Shown in pieces: positions 15,955 through 24,011 of a DNA stretch of 26,812 nt. The DNA comes from JAGMXM01 sp964458325. GTDB taxonomy: Bacteria > Verrucomicrobiota > Verrucomicrobiia > Limisphaerales > UBA1319. Under the pieces are notes generated by a model. The model worked only from the letters and a program-made list of their open reading frames with translations, made no database searches and had not been told where the DNA came from. The stretch covers positions 1 through 26,812 of the forward strand of contig CAYWIM010000067.1 of NCBI GenBank assembly GCA_964458325.1. The letters run 5' to 3'. A program made the translations under genes and the position numbers. The stretch's first letter is position 1, and each line of letters begins with the position of its first letter.

Positions 15955-16027
15955 GCCCTTTTTCGAACCCCATTTTGCCCGAATCGCATGCGAGAGGAAA
16001 AGGATCGGGCATCGGCTGTGATTCGGC

Positions 16028-16924
16028 TCACCACGCGCCCCGCCGGGACACCAGGAATCCGATGCCCACAAGCGCCGGCGTCAGGATGCTCACCAGCACG
16101 TTGAGGGTCATCCCAGGCAGGAGCCGCGGGATGTCGTCGTGGAACCGCCAGGCGCTCCGCCCCGCCAGGATCGCCAGCGGGAGCGTCAGCAGGCCCAGCA
16201 GCGTCCAACCCGGTGCCAACCCCGTCGCCGCCCCCGCAACGATCGAGGCATATCCGCCCGCCAAAAACAGGCCATAGATCATCGCCCCCGCCTTCGTCCC
16301 ATGCCGAATGATCCAATGGTCCCGCCCGATCGACCGGTCGGCCTCCAGATCGGGGAACTGGTTCAGGAGCAGCAGGTCGCTCACGAAAAAGAAAGGCGCC
16401 AGCGATGCCATCAAACCCGTCCATGAAAAGGAGCCCGCCACCGCATACTCGGCCCCCATCACCATGCATGGCCCAAAACCCAACCCGGGAGCGATCAGGC
16501 ACAGCCATGGGTTCCGCGTCAATCGAGGAGTGTAGGCCACGATGACGGCCAGACCCGCCAGCCCGGGCAGGAGCATCAGCGGGCCTCGCGCCCATACGAA
16601 ATACGCGCCAATCATCGCCGTCAGCAGGGCCGTACCCACCCCCGCCCACCCGGTCCAGGATGCCAGCTCCGGATGGGCCGGCAGCGTGCCCGTCCCCCCG
16701 CTGAACGGCGTCCTTCGCGTCCGAAGATCCAGGCCCGTCCGGAAGTCGTGATGCTCATTGAGGGCATTGACGCTGGCGTGGGCCATCACCCCGCCGGCCA
16801 TGGCCAGCGCGCAATCGAGCAGGCTCGAACCGCCCGTCCGCCAGATCCCCGCCCCCAGCCCGGCCAACACGCACGCCGGCGTCAGCAGCAGAAACCGCGG
16901 CCGCATCGGACCCGCCCGCAGCAT
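16028..16924 (-). CDS. UbiA-family prenyltransferase (MenA-like)
   Basis: UbiA enzymes attach a polyprenyl chain to an aromatic or other acceptor within the membrane, using two Asp-rich motifs that bind Mg-diphosphate. The product of about 298 residues is strongly hydrophobic with roughly eight or nine membrane segments. Motif one is NEHHDFRTGLD at 56-66; it has Glu where most family members have Asp at the second position. Motif two is NQFPDLEADRSIGR at 188-201, with D192 and D196. The conserved TPFSGGTGTLP and YTPRLTRNPW also fit. It is closest in feel to 1,4-dihydroxy-2-naphthoate prenyltransferase, which would place it in menaquinone synthesis, but no other men gene is nearby, so the substrate stays open. 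The ATG at 16924 has AGGA just upstream; a GTG at 16936 is the alternative start. Confidence 0.8.
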   Translation of the reverse strand: MLRAGPMRPRFLLLTPACVLAGLGAGIWRTGGSSLLDCALAMAGGVMAHASVNALNEHHDFRTGLDLRTRRTPFSGGTGTLPAHPELASWTGWAGVGTALLTAMIGAYFVWARGPLMLLPGLAGLAVIVAYTPRLTRNPWLCLIAPGLGFGPCMVMGAEYAVAGSFSWTGLMASLAPFFFVSDLLLLNQFPDLEADRSIGRDHWIIRHGTKAGAMIYGLFLAGGYASIVAGAATGLAPGWTLLGLLTLPLAILAGRSAWRFHDDIPRLLPGMTLNVLVSILTPALVGIGFLVSRRGAW

Positions 16925-17086
16925 GATCCTGTTCACGGGCCGACAAATTGCAGGATCAGGATGCCCGGATCAAGCGCCAATCGACTCCACGGCGCGCATT
17001 TTGAATCGGTCCGGAATGGCCGGACGGCACGCTCTCAAGCGCGCCGGATCGGATCAGGTTTTGACTTCCGCCCTCTGCTTCGCCGG

Positions 17087-17446
17087 TCAAAGGAAGCTGG
17101 GCAGCCCGAAGAAGATCACGTAGAGGATGGCAGCGATGACACCGATCACGATGATCTGCGAGATGATCAGCTTGCGCCCACCGTCGAAAACCCGCCTCCA
17201 GCCGCCGGGCCGCTGCCAGTGCCGGTCGATCCGACCGCCGCAAGAATCGCATCTCGGGAGGGCCATCGGGTTTCTCTCGCCGCAGAAACGACAGGTCACC
17301 CAGAGGGCGATGTGGCACCACTCGCACGCCTCGCTCCCGGGCGGATTCAAATGATCGCACCTTTCGCACAGCACGCCTTTGTGCGATTGGATCGTTGGGG
17401 CTTCCTTGTGGGGCACTGTGGCTTCAGATGGATCCTTCGAGTTCAT
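17087..17446 (-). CDS. Small double zinc-ribbon, tail-anchored membrane protein
   Basis: No named family is recognised. The 119-residue product has a hydrophilic N-terminus and then two zinc-ribbon-like units. The first has C27, C30, C41 and C44 (LCERCDHLNPPGSEACEWC). The second has C52, C55, C66 and C69 (TCRFCGERNPMALPRCDSC). A basic segment follows, and a single C-terminal membrane helix lies at about 93-114 (LIISQIIVIGVIAAILYVIF) with almost no residues after it. This suggests a protein anchored by its tail with the zinc domain in the cytoplasm. The ATG at 17446 is chosen because GGATGGAAG lies just upstream; an ATG at 17458 and a much longer open frame to 17689 are possible but carry no conserved texture. 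It lies 162 bases upstream of the UbiA gene on the same strand. Confidence 0.7.
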   Translation of the reverse strand: MNSKDPSEATVPHKEAPTIQSHKGVLCERCDHLNPPGSEACEWCHIALWVTCRFCGERNPMALPRCDSCGGRIDRHWQRPGGWRRVFDGGRKLIISQIIVIGVIAAILYVIFFGLPSFL

Positions 17447-17548
17447 GCTTCCATCCATGTATACGCGATCGGGACACCCATCTTGGCGCGCCCAACAATT
17501 TGTTTGAGGATGGGCAGAGCCGGAAGGCCGATCCGATTCGGACTGGCT

Positions 17549-17572
17549 CCCCCGGCCGCGGGCGGCCGGGGG
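17549..17572. repeat. Strong GC-only hairpin with adjoining run of nine G
   Basis: CCCCCGGCCG (17549-17558) and CGGCCGGGGG (17563-17572) form a perfect 10-bp all-GC stem around the loop CGGG. The G-run continues to 17576. No T-tract follows on either strand. It lies about 100 bases upstream of the zinc-ribbon gene start and shares the GGCCGGG core with the hairpin at 15639-15658. Confidence 0.7.
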
Positions 17573-17885
17573 GGGGCGATCCTTGGCCCCAAAGACCGAG
17601 CCAGTACGTCGAGCTGGGCCGCAATTCCGGGGGGTGGTTCCAATCTGCTCCTTGAAACAGGCGACAGACAGAGGGCCGCCCGCCGCCACGCTTTCCCTCC
17701 GTCCCTCCCTCTTAGCAAGCCCGAGGTCGACGAACAGCGAGCAACCGGCCCATATTCACGCAACGACATCGCCAACACGCAAGAACACCCTCGATCCGCC
17801 CCCCCACGACGGGCCCGCCGAGATCGACAGGGATCTTGGACATAGCTATCGTGCTTTTCAGGAGTCTCGGGTCAAGAAAAAATTC

Positions 17886-17909
17886 ACGCGGCAACGCGGT
17901 GACGCGGTG
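17886..17909. repeat. Three tandem 8-base units downstream of carB
   Basis: ACGCGG recurs at 17886, 17894 and 17902 in an 8-base period (ACGCGGCA, ACGCGGTG, ACGCGGTG). On the minus strand the block is followed by GAATTTTTT, so it sits where the carB transcript may end, although no simple stem forms. Confidence 0.6.
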
Positions 17910-17948
17910 CCGCCCGAGGAGTCAAAGGCGGAGGGCGCCGGCAGGCCC

Positions 17949-17985
17949 GCAGCGCAGCCGGCGCAGCGCAGCCGGTTTACGGCTG
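17949..17985. repeat. 14-base tandem repeat and small hairpin at the carB 3' end
   Basis: GCAGCGCAGCCGG occurs at 17949-17961 and again at 17963-17975, a 14-base period. CAGCCG (17969-17974) and CGGCTG (17980-17985) also form a 6-bp stem around the carB stop codon. This looks like local slippage; a role in transcript ending is possible. Confidence 0.55.
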
Positions 17986-20900
17986 CTCCGAGATCGCGGC
18001 GTGGTAATCCTGGAGGGCTTTCACGGCGGCGCGTCCCTGGCGGTATTCGGCGATGCCCTGGACCGATGCGCGCGCCGCGGCGGTGGTGGTCAGATAGGGG
18101 ACCTTGTATTTGATGGCCGCCTTGCGGATGTAATCGTCATCGGCCTGGCTCTGTTTGCCGGCGGGCGTATTGATGATGAGGTGGATCTCCCGGCTCTTGA
18201 TTTCATCGACGATGTGCGGACGGCGATGCTCGTGGATTTTGCAGCTCAGCTCGCACGGCACGCCATTGCTGGCAAGCATTGCGCGCGTGCCGGCCGTCGC
18301 TTTGATCCGAAATCCCAGGGCATGGAACCGGCGCGCGGCATCGAGAATATCGCCCTTGTCGCGATCGGCGACGGAGATGAGGACCGTGCCTTCGACGGGC
18401 AGGGGCGGGCCCGCCGCCTCTTCGGCCTTGAAATACGCGAGCCCGAAGGTCGGCGCCAGGCCCAGCACCTCGCCCGTCGACCGCATCTCGGGGCCGAGGA
18501 CCGGATCGACTTCGGGGAACATCGCGAAGGGCAGAACGGCCTCCTTGACGCCGACATGGGAGAATTTTCGGCGGCGGAGGCCCAGGTCCGCGAGCCGCTC
18601 GCCCAGCATCAGGCGCGTGGCCAGGCGCGCCATGGGCACGTTGCAGACCTTCGACACCAGCGGCACCGTCCGCGAAGCCCGCGGATTGGCCTCGAGGACG
18701 TAGACGCGGTCGTTGGCCACGGCGTATTGAATGTTCATGACGCCCACGACCTTCAGCTCCCGTCCAAGCCGCAATGTGTAATCCTCGATCGTCTGGATGT
18801 GGCGGGCGGGCAGGGTGACCGGAGGAATGACGCAGGCCGAGTCGCCCGAGTGAATGCCCGCCAGCTCGATATGCTCCATCACCGCAGGCACATAGGCATC
18901 GGTGCCGTCGGCCAAGGCGTCCGCCTCCGCCTCGATGGCGTTCTCGAGGAAGCGGTCGATCAGGATGGGCCGCTCCGGGGCGATCCCGACCGCCGCGGCG
19001 ACGTATCGCTGAAGCATTTCGTCGTCGTACACCACCTCCATGCCCCGCCCCCCCAGCACGTAGGAGGGGCGAACCATCAGCGGATATCCGATTCGCCGGG
19101 CGACTTCGAGGGCTTCCTCGAGGTTGGATGCCATCCCGGATTCCGGCATCGGAATGCCCATCTTCTCCATCATCCGGCGGAAACGGTCCCGGTCTTCGGC
19201 CAGATCGATCATGTCCGGGCTGGTGCCGAGGATGCGGACGCCAGCCGCGGCGAGCTCGTTGGCCAGGTTGAGCGGTGTCTGGCCGCCAAACTGCACGATC
19301 ACGCCCTCGGGTTTCTCCTTCTCGTAGATGCTGAGGACATCCTCGACCGTCAGCGGTTCGAAATAGAGCTTGTCCGACGTGTCGTAATCGGTGGACACGG
19401 TCTCCGGATTGCAGTTGACCATGATGGTCTCGATGCCGGCGTCGCGCAGGGCGAACGCGGCATGGACGCAGCAGTAGTCGAATTCGATCCCCTGCCCGAT
19501 CCGGTTGGGGCCGCCGCCCAGGACCATCACCTTCCGGCGGTCGCTGACGGCCACCCGGTCCGATCCGTTGTAGGTGGAGTAATAATACGCGGCGCTTTCA
19601 ACCCCGCTGACGGGCACGGCATCCCATGCCTCGACGACCCCGAGGCGAGTCCGATGGCGCCGGATCTCGGCTTCGGGCGTCCCCAGCAGCTGCGCCAGGT
19701 ATCGATCGGCGAACCCATCCTGCTTGGCTTGGCGCAGGCGGTCGTCCGGCAGCGTCTGGCCGCGGAACCGGAGGATTTCCTGTTCGACATCGACCAGCTC
19801 CTTGATCTGCTGGATGAACCACGGCTTGATGAAGGTCTTTTGGTAGAGGTCCTCCACGGAGGCGCCTTTGCGCAGGGCCTCGTACAGGATGAACTGGCGC
19901 TCGCTGCTGGGCTCCTTGAGCAGCCCCATCAGCTCGTCCAGGGATCGCCGGTGGAAATCCTTGGCAAACCCCAGACCGTGCCGGCCGTTCTCGAGCGACC
20001 GGATCGCCTTCTGGAACGCCTCCTTGAAGTTCTTGCCGATGCTCATCACCTCGCCCACCGCACGCATCTGCGTGCCGAGCCTGTCCTCGGCCCCCTTGAA
20101 TTTCTCGAATGCCCAGCGGGCGAACTTGACGACCACGTAATCCCCGGACGGGGTGTATTTGTCGAGCGTGCCTTCCCGCCAATATGGGATTTCATCCAGG
20201 GTCAGCCCGGCGGCGAGCTTGGCCGAGATCAAGGCGATCGGGAACCCGGTGGCCTTCGAGGCGAGGGCAGAGGATCGCGAGGTCCGGGGGTTGATCTCGA
20301 TAACGACGACCCGGCCGGTCTTGGGATCGTGCGCGAACTGGATATTGGTGCCGCCGATCACCTGGATGGCCTCGACGATCCGATAGGAGAACTCCTGGAG
20401 CCTGGCCTGCAGCTTGGGATCGATGGTCAGCATCGGCGCGACGCAGAAGGAATCTCCCGTGTGAACGCCCATCGCATCCACGTTCTCGATGAAACAGACG
20501 GTGATCATGTGATTGCGGGAGTCTCGAACGACCTCGAGCTCGAGCTCCTCCCAGCCCAGGACGGACTCCTCGATGAGGATCTGGCCGACCATGCTCGCCG
20601 CAATGCCGCGGCTGGCCACCGTGCGCAGCTCCTCGACGTTGTAGACCAACCCGCCCCCGGTCCCCCCCAGCGTGTAGGCCGGCCGGATCACCACCGGATA
20701 CCCCAGCCGCGCCGCCACCTTCTCCGCATCCTCGACGTTGAACACCGCCTCGCTCCGGGGCATGTCGATCCCCAGCTGCTTCATGGTCTCTTTGAATAGG
20801 ATACGGTCTTCGCCTTTCTCGATCGCATCGGCTTCCACCCCGATGATTCGGACGCCAAATTGGCTGAGCACGCCCGAGCGCGCCAGCTGCGAGCTGAGGT

Positions 20901-21189
20901 TCAGACCCGTCTGCCCCCCCAGGTTCGGCAGAAGCGCGTCCGGACGCTCCGCCTTGATGATCTCCGTCAAGGTGTCGAGGTTGAGCGGCTCGATATAGGT
21001 CCGGTCCGCCATGCCCGGATCCGTCATGATCGTCGCCGGATTCGAGTTCACCAGAACGATTTCGTAGCCGAGGCCTCGAAGCGCCTTGCACGCCTGGGTC
21101 CCCGAATAGTCGAACTCGCAAGCCTGTCCGATCACGATCGGACCGGATCCGATGATCATCACCTTCTTCACATCCTGACGTCGCGGCAT
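17977..21189 (-). CDS. carB: Carbamoyl-phosphate synthase large subunit (full length)
   Basis: CarB makes carbamoyl phosphate from bicarbonate, ATP and ammonia channelled from CarA, feeding arginine and pyrimidine synthesis. The 1070-residue protein is complete. The carboxyphosphate half opens with VMIIGSGPIVIGQACEFDYS (10-29), with R129 and R169 (IRPAYTLGGTGGG) at the E. coli positions. The oligomerisation region contains RSLDELMGLLKEP. The carbamoyl-phosphate half has LGGGPNRIGQGIEFDYCCVH and VRPSYVLGGRGMEVVYDD. The MGS-like regulatory domain contains IHEHRRPHIVDEIKSREIHL and ends in ALQDYH. On its own strand GAGGGAG (21201-21195) lies 5 bases before the ATG, a clear ribosome-binding site. 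It is transcribed away from gcvT across a 166-base divergent gap. No carA or pyr gene is adjacent. A partial CarB paralogue lies about 4.4 kb to the left. Confidence 0.97.
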   Translation of the reverse strand: MPRRQDVKKVMIIGSGPIVIGQACEFDYSGTQACKALRGLGYEIVLVNSNPATIMTDPGMADRTYIEPLNLDTLTEIIKAERPDALLPNLGGQTGLNLSSQLARSGVLSQFGVRIIGVEADAIEKGEDRILFKETMKQLGIDMPRSEAVFNVEDAEKVAARLGYPVVIRPAYTLGGTGGGLVYNVEELRTVASRGIAASMVGQILIEESVLGWEELELEVVRDSRNHMITVCFIENVDAMGVHTGDSFCVAPMLTIDPKLQARLQEFSYRIVEAIQVIGGTNIQFAHDPKTGRVVVIEINPRTSRSSALASKATGFPIALISAKLAAGLTLDEIPYWREGTLDKYTPSGDYVVVKFARWAFEKFKGAEDRLGTQMRAVGEVMSIGKNFKEAFQKAIRSLENGRHGLGFAKDFHRRSLDELMGLLKEPSSERQFILYEALRKGASVEDLYQKTFIKPWFIQQIKELVDVEQEILRFRGQTLPDDRLRQAKQDGFADRYLAQLLGTPEAEIRRHRTRLGVVEAWDAVPVSGVESAAYYYSTYNGSDRVAVSDRRKVMVLGGGPNRIGQGIEFDYCCVHAAFALRDAGIETIMVNCNPETVSTDYDTSDKLYFEPLTVEDVLSIYEKEKPEGVIVQFGGQTPLNLANELAAAGVRILGTSPDMIDLAEDRDRFRRMMEKMGIPMPESGMASNLEEALEVARRIGYPLMVRPSYVLGGRGMEVVYDDEMLQRYVAAAVGIAPERPILIDRFLENAIEAEADALADGTDAYVPAVMEHIELAGIHSGDSACVIPPVTLPARHIQTIEDYTLRLGRELKVVGVMNIQYAVANDRVYVLEANPRASRTVPLVSKVCNVPMARLATRLMLGERLADLGLRRRKFSHVGVKEAVLPFAMFPEVDPVLGPEMRSTGEVLGLAPTFGLAYFKAEEAAGPPLPVEGTVLISVADRDKGDILDAARRFHALGFRIKATAGTRAMLASNGVPCELSCKIHEHRRPHIVDEIKSREIHLIINTPAGKQSQADDDYIRKAAIKYKVPYLTTTAAARASVQGIAEYRQGRAAVKALQDYHAAISEQP

Positions 21190-21355
21190 GGCGGCTCCCT
21201 CTTATGTGTTGCTGCTTTCCGTGTCCCCGATTCAACGGAGCTGACTTTCTATTCGGCCGCAAGGACCGAGGCAACCAAAATCGCCGAGCCAGAAGACGGG
21301 AAGCGCGATCGAACTTGGATTGACCGCGCCCGGCCACCCGCGGCAGAATGGCTCC

Positions 21356-22537
21356 ATGAGTCTGGCGACCGGCAAGCGCACCCCGCTCTATCCCCGGCAC
21401 ACGGAGATGGGAGCGCGCTGCATCGAATTTGGCGGCTGGCTGATGCCTCTGCAATACTCGGGCATCATGGCCGAGCACCATGCCGTGCGGAACGCCGCCG
21501 GCCTGTTCGATGTCTCCCACATGGGCCAATTCCGCGTCGCCGGCCCCGGGGCGGCCGACGCGCTCGACCGCCTCCTGACCAACGACATCCGGAGGCTGGC
21601 CATCGGCCAGGGCCAATACACGCTGATGTGCAACCCGGGCGGGGGCGTTCTCGACGATCTCATCGTATACCGAGTGGCCGAGACCGAGTACCGCCTGGTG
21701 GTCAACGCCTCTCGAACCGCGGCAGACTGGGCGTGGATCGAAGCCCGGATTTCCACGCCGTCGGCCACGACCTCCGTCGACTTGTCGGACCTGGGTCCCG
21801 CATGGGGCATCCTCGCGCTCCAAGGTCCGCTAGCTCTTTCCATCTTCTCCCAATCCATCGCTCGACAGGGGCCTTCGGCGGCCTTGCCTGCCACGGTGAA
21901 TTCGCTCCGCCGGTTCCATCTGATGGCTCTGCCCATTGGCAACGGAACCGCGTGGGTGGCCCGGACCGGCTACACGGGCGAGGACGGCGTCGAGATCCTG
22001 GTCCCTGCCGGCCATCTGCTGGAGATGTGGGATCGATTGCTCGAGACCGGCCGGCCCCAGGGCCTGCTTCCGGTGGGCCTGGGCGCCCGCGACACCCTCA
22101 GGCTGGAAGCTTGCCTGCCCCTGTATGGCCACGAACTGACCGAGCAGATCACACCGCTCGAGGCCGGGCTGGACCGGTTCGTCCGCCTCGACAAGCCGGC
22201 CTTCGTGGGACGCGAGGCCTTGATCGCCCAGAAATCCAGGGGGACAACCCGTCGGTGCGTGGCGTTCCGCCTCGTCAATCCCGGGCCGCCCCCGCGTCCC
22301 CACTACGCGATCTTCAACGGAGCCAACCCCCCCCAGCCCATCGGTGAGGTGGTCAGCGGCACGCAAAGCCCGACGTTGGGCGCCGGAATCGGGATGGGAT
22401 ACGTGCCGGCCGAATTCGCCGCGCCAGAAACCCCGATCCACATCGATATCCGCGGCCGGCTGACATCGGCGATCGTCGCGCCGAAACCGCTGTATGCACG
22501 GCCGATCCCGCCCCCGGCGAAACCGCCGAAACCATGA
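21356..22537 (+). CDS. gcvT: Aminomethyltransferase, glycine cleavage T protein
   Basis: The T protein transfers the methylene of glycine from aminomethyl-lipoyl GcvH to tetrahydrofolate, releasing ammonia. The product of 393 residues has the family signatures: TPLYPRHTEMGARCIEFGGW at 9-28, FDVSHMGQFRVAG at 51-63, NPGGGVLDDLIVYR at 93-106 with the conserved catalytic/folate-binding Asp in the DD pair (100-101), RTGYTGEDGVEILV mid-protein, and GLGARDTLRLEACLPLYGHE. The C-terminal barrel includes VGREALIAQKSRGTTRR and GIGMGYVPAEFA. ATG 21356 is chosen; a TTG at 21320 would only add non-conserved residues. The proline-rich tail (PIPPPAKPPKP) is longer than usual. gcvH follows after 42 bases, but gcvP is not in the window. 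Confidence 0.95.
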   Translation: MSLATGKRTPLYPRHTEMGARCIEFGGWLMPLQYSGIMAEHHAVRNAAGLFDVSHMGQFRVAGPGAADALDRLLTNDIRRLAIGQGQYTLMCNPGGGVLDDLIVYRVAETEYRLVVNASRTAADWAWIEARISTPSATTSVDLSDLGPAWGILALQGPLALSIFSQSIARQGPSAALPATVNSLRRFHLMALPIGNGTAWVARTGYTGEDGVEILVPAGHLLEMWDRLLETGRPQGLLPVGLGARDTLRLEACLPLYGHELTEQITPLEAGLDRFVRLDKPAFVGREALIAQKSRGTTRRCVAFRLVNPGPPPRPHYAIFNGANPPQPIGEVVSGTQSPTLGAGIGMGYVPAEFAAPETPIHIDIRGRLTSAIVAPKPLYARPIPPPAKPPKP

Positions 22538-22579
22538 AGGGGGCTGCGGCATCGTGACCGCGCGCCAATCCGAAACACC

Positions 22580-22966
22580 ATGAACCCACACATGCCTTCC
22601 TCCCTGCGATACACCCGCTCTCACGAGTGGGTGCGAATGGAGGATCAAACCGCCACGATCGGCATCACCGATCATGCCCAGCGCGAGCTGACCGATGTCG
22701 TGTTCGTCGAGCTGCCGCCCGTCGGCCGCACACTCAAGGCCGGGGAGAGCTGCGCGGTGGTCGAGTCGGTTAAGACCGCCAGCGACATCTACACTCCATT
22801 GAGTGGGGAAGTCGTCGAATGCAACGCGGCGCTGGCCAGCAGCCCGGGCCTCGTGAACAGCGATCCGTACGGCCAGGGCTGGTTCTTCAAGCTGCGCCCC
22901 TCGAATGCCCGGGAACTCGAGGATCTCCTTTCGTCCGAAGCCTACGGCCAATCGATCGGATCCTGA
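22580..22966 (+). CDS. gcvH: Glycine cleavage system H protein
   Basis: GcvH is the small lipoyl carrier that shuttles the aminomethyl group between the P, T and L proteins. The 128-residue product has the usual length. It opens with LRYTRSHEWVRMED (9-22), continues with IGITDHAQRELTDVVFVELP (27-46), and carries the lipoylation site ESVKTASDIYTPLSGEVVE with K65 as the modified lysine. GLVNSDPYGQGWFFKLRPS matches the family end. ATG 22580 and ATG 22592 are both possible starts; the conserved part begins after the second. It sits 42 bases after gcvT and 40 before queE and is probably part of one transcript with them. Confidence 0.96.
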   Translation: MNPHMPSSLRYTRSHEWVRMEDQTATIGITDHAQRELTDVVFVELPPVGRTLKAGESCAVVESVKTASDIYTPLSGEVVECNAALASSPGLVNSDPYGQGWFFKLRPSNARELEDLLSSEAYGQSIGS

Positions 22967-23006
22967 CTCGGACCTCCTCGAACGGCGGGGATCCGCTGAA
23001 GCCGCC

Positions 23007-23741
23007 ATGGGCGCCTCGATCGCAATCCATGAGATCTATGCGAGCATTCAGGGGGAGAGCACCTTCGCGGGCCTGCCCTGCATCCTGATCCGTCTAAGCG
23101 GCTGCCCGCTGCGCTGCTCCTATTGCGATTCCGCGTTCGCGTTCGCGCCCGGACGCCGCTGGCCTCTGGGCAAAGTGATCGAGCGAGTCGATGCGCTGGC
23201 GCGGCCGTGGTTCCTCCGGCAATGCTCGTCCCGCCTGCCGCTGGTCGAGCTCACCGGAGGCGAACCCCTCCTTCAGCCGGCCTCGCTCGATCTCATGCGC
23301 CGGCTGTGCGACGCCGGGTATACAACCCTGCTCGAGACCAGCGGCGCCCTCGATATCTCCCCGGTCGATCCGCGCGTCCGCCGGATCATGGACATCAAGT
23401 GCCCCAGCAGCGGCGAGTCCGAGCGCAATCGCTGGGACAATATCGCCCGCCTCCGCGCCACCGACGAGGTCAAGCTTGTCATCGGCACCCTCGAGGATTA
23501 TCGGTGGGCTGCCCGCATCCTGTCGGATCACAACCTGGCCCGGATCTGCCCCGTTCTATTCTCCTGGGCGCATCCGATCGAATCGGCCGCGCGCGATCCG
23601 TCGCTGCGAACGCCTCCTCCCGATCACACCCCGATCTCGCAGCGCGCGTTGGCCGAGCGCATCATCGCCGACGCTCTCCCCGTCCGTTTCCAGCTCCAGC
23701 TGCACAAGGCCATCTGGCCGCCCAGCCAGCGGGGCGTTTGA
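23007..23741 (+). CDS. queE: 7-carboxy-7-deazaguanine synthase (radical SAM)
   Basis: QueE is a radical SAM enzyme that contracts 6-carboxytetrahydropterin to 7-carboxy-7-deazaguanine, an early step to queuosine in tRNA. The 244-residue product starts with IHEIYASIQGESTFAGLPCI, typical of the family. The iron-sulfur motif is CPLRCSYC with C33, C37 and C40, followed by the glycine-rich LTGGEPLLQP. LLETSGALDISPVDPRVRRI and MDIKCPSSGESERNRWDNI match QueE regions for substrate and SAM. It ends with FQLQLHKAIWPPSQRGV, where QLHK is typical. ATG 23007 is chosen over an in-frame upstream ATG at 22905 that lies inside gcvH. No queC, queD or queF is seen. The 270 bases after it carry no gene. Confidence 0.93.
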   Translation: MGASIAIHEIYASIQGESTFAGLPCILIRLSGCPLRCSYCDSAFAFAPGRRWPLGKVIERVDALARPWFLRQCSSRLPLVELTGGEPLLQPASLDLMRRLCDAGYTTLLETSGALDISPVDPRVRRIMDIKCPSSGESERNRWDNIARLRATDEVKLVIGTLEDYRWAARILSDHNLARICPVLFSWAHPIESAARDPSLRTPPPDHTPISQRALAERIIADALPVRFQLQLHKAIWPPSQRGV

Positions 23742-24011
23742 TGCGGCGCCGCAGCAGGCTCGACGCGCCATCGCAAGGCGCCGGCACGAACGTCGGCGCT
23801 CCCCTTCCCTTCCGGACCGTGCCCAATCGCACCCCGCATCTTCACCGCAGCTTGACGGGGCCTGCGGTTCGATGATTACTATACAGAGCGTCATAAACCT
23901 GCAACGCCAGGCCAAGCCTGCCTGCCGCGCTTCGCCTGGCGCACGCAGGAGAGCGGCCTGCAGAATCGAGCAGCGCTCAGGCATCGGGACGCAGCGGATG
24001 ATATTGTGAGC
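23742..24011. other. Non-coding gap between queE and the Tat-exported barrel
   Basis: Nothing coding is credible here. The gap contains an 8-bp inverted repeat, CGCCAGGC (23905-23912) and GCCTGGCG (23934-23941), with a 21-base loop. A locally AT-rich patch around 23872-23898 (GATGATTACTATACAGAG) may hold the promoter of the next gene, but I could not find a -35/-10 pair with good spacing. Confidence 0.45.

Larger units (their letters stand above)
17447..17976. other. Non-coding stretch between the zinc-ribbon gene and carB
   Basis: I see no credible gene in these 530 bases. The open frames on both strands lack family texture. The stretch holds a strong GC-only hairpin (17549-17572), an 8-base tandem motif (17886-17909) and a 14-base tandem repeat (17949-17975). 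It should contain the promoter of the zinc-ribbon gene and the transcript end of carB, but I cannot place either with confidence. Confidence 0.6.

Noticed and set aside
17886..17975. Short repeats considered as a CRISPR array
   Set aside because: The units are 8 and 14 bases long without spacers, and no cas gene is present.
17836..20799. A 987-codon open frame on the plus strand antisense to carB
   Set aside because: It mirrors carB codon for codon, has no family signatures and is rich in Arg, Gly, His and Asp as expected from the complement of high-G+C coding DNA.
23850..23885. TTGACG followed by TATACA as a promoter for the Tat-exported gene
   Set aside because: The spacer is 22 bases, too long; with a 17-base spacer the -10 box is poor.
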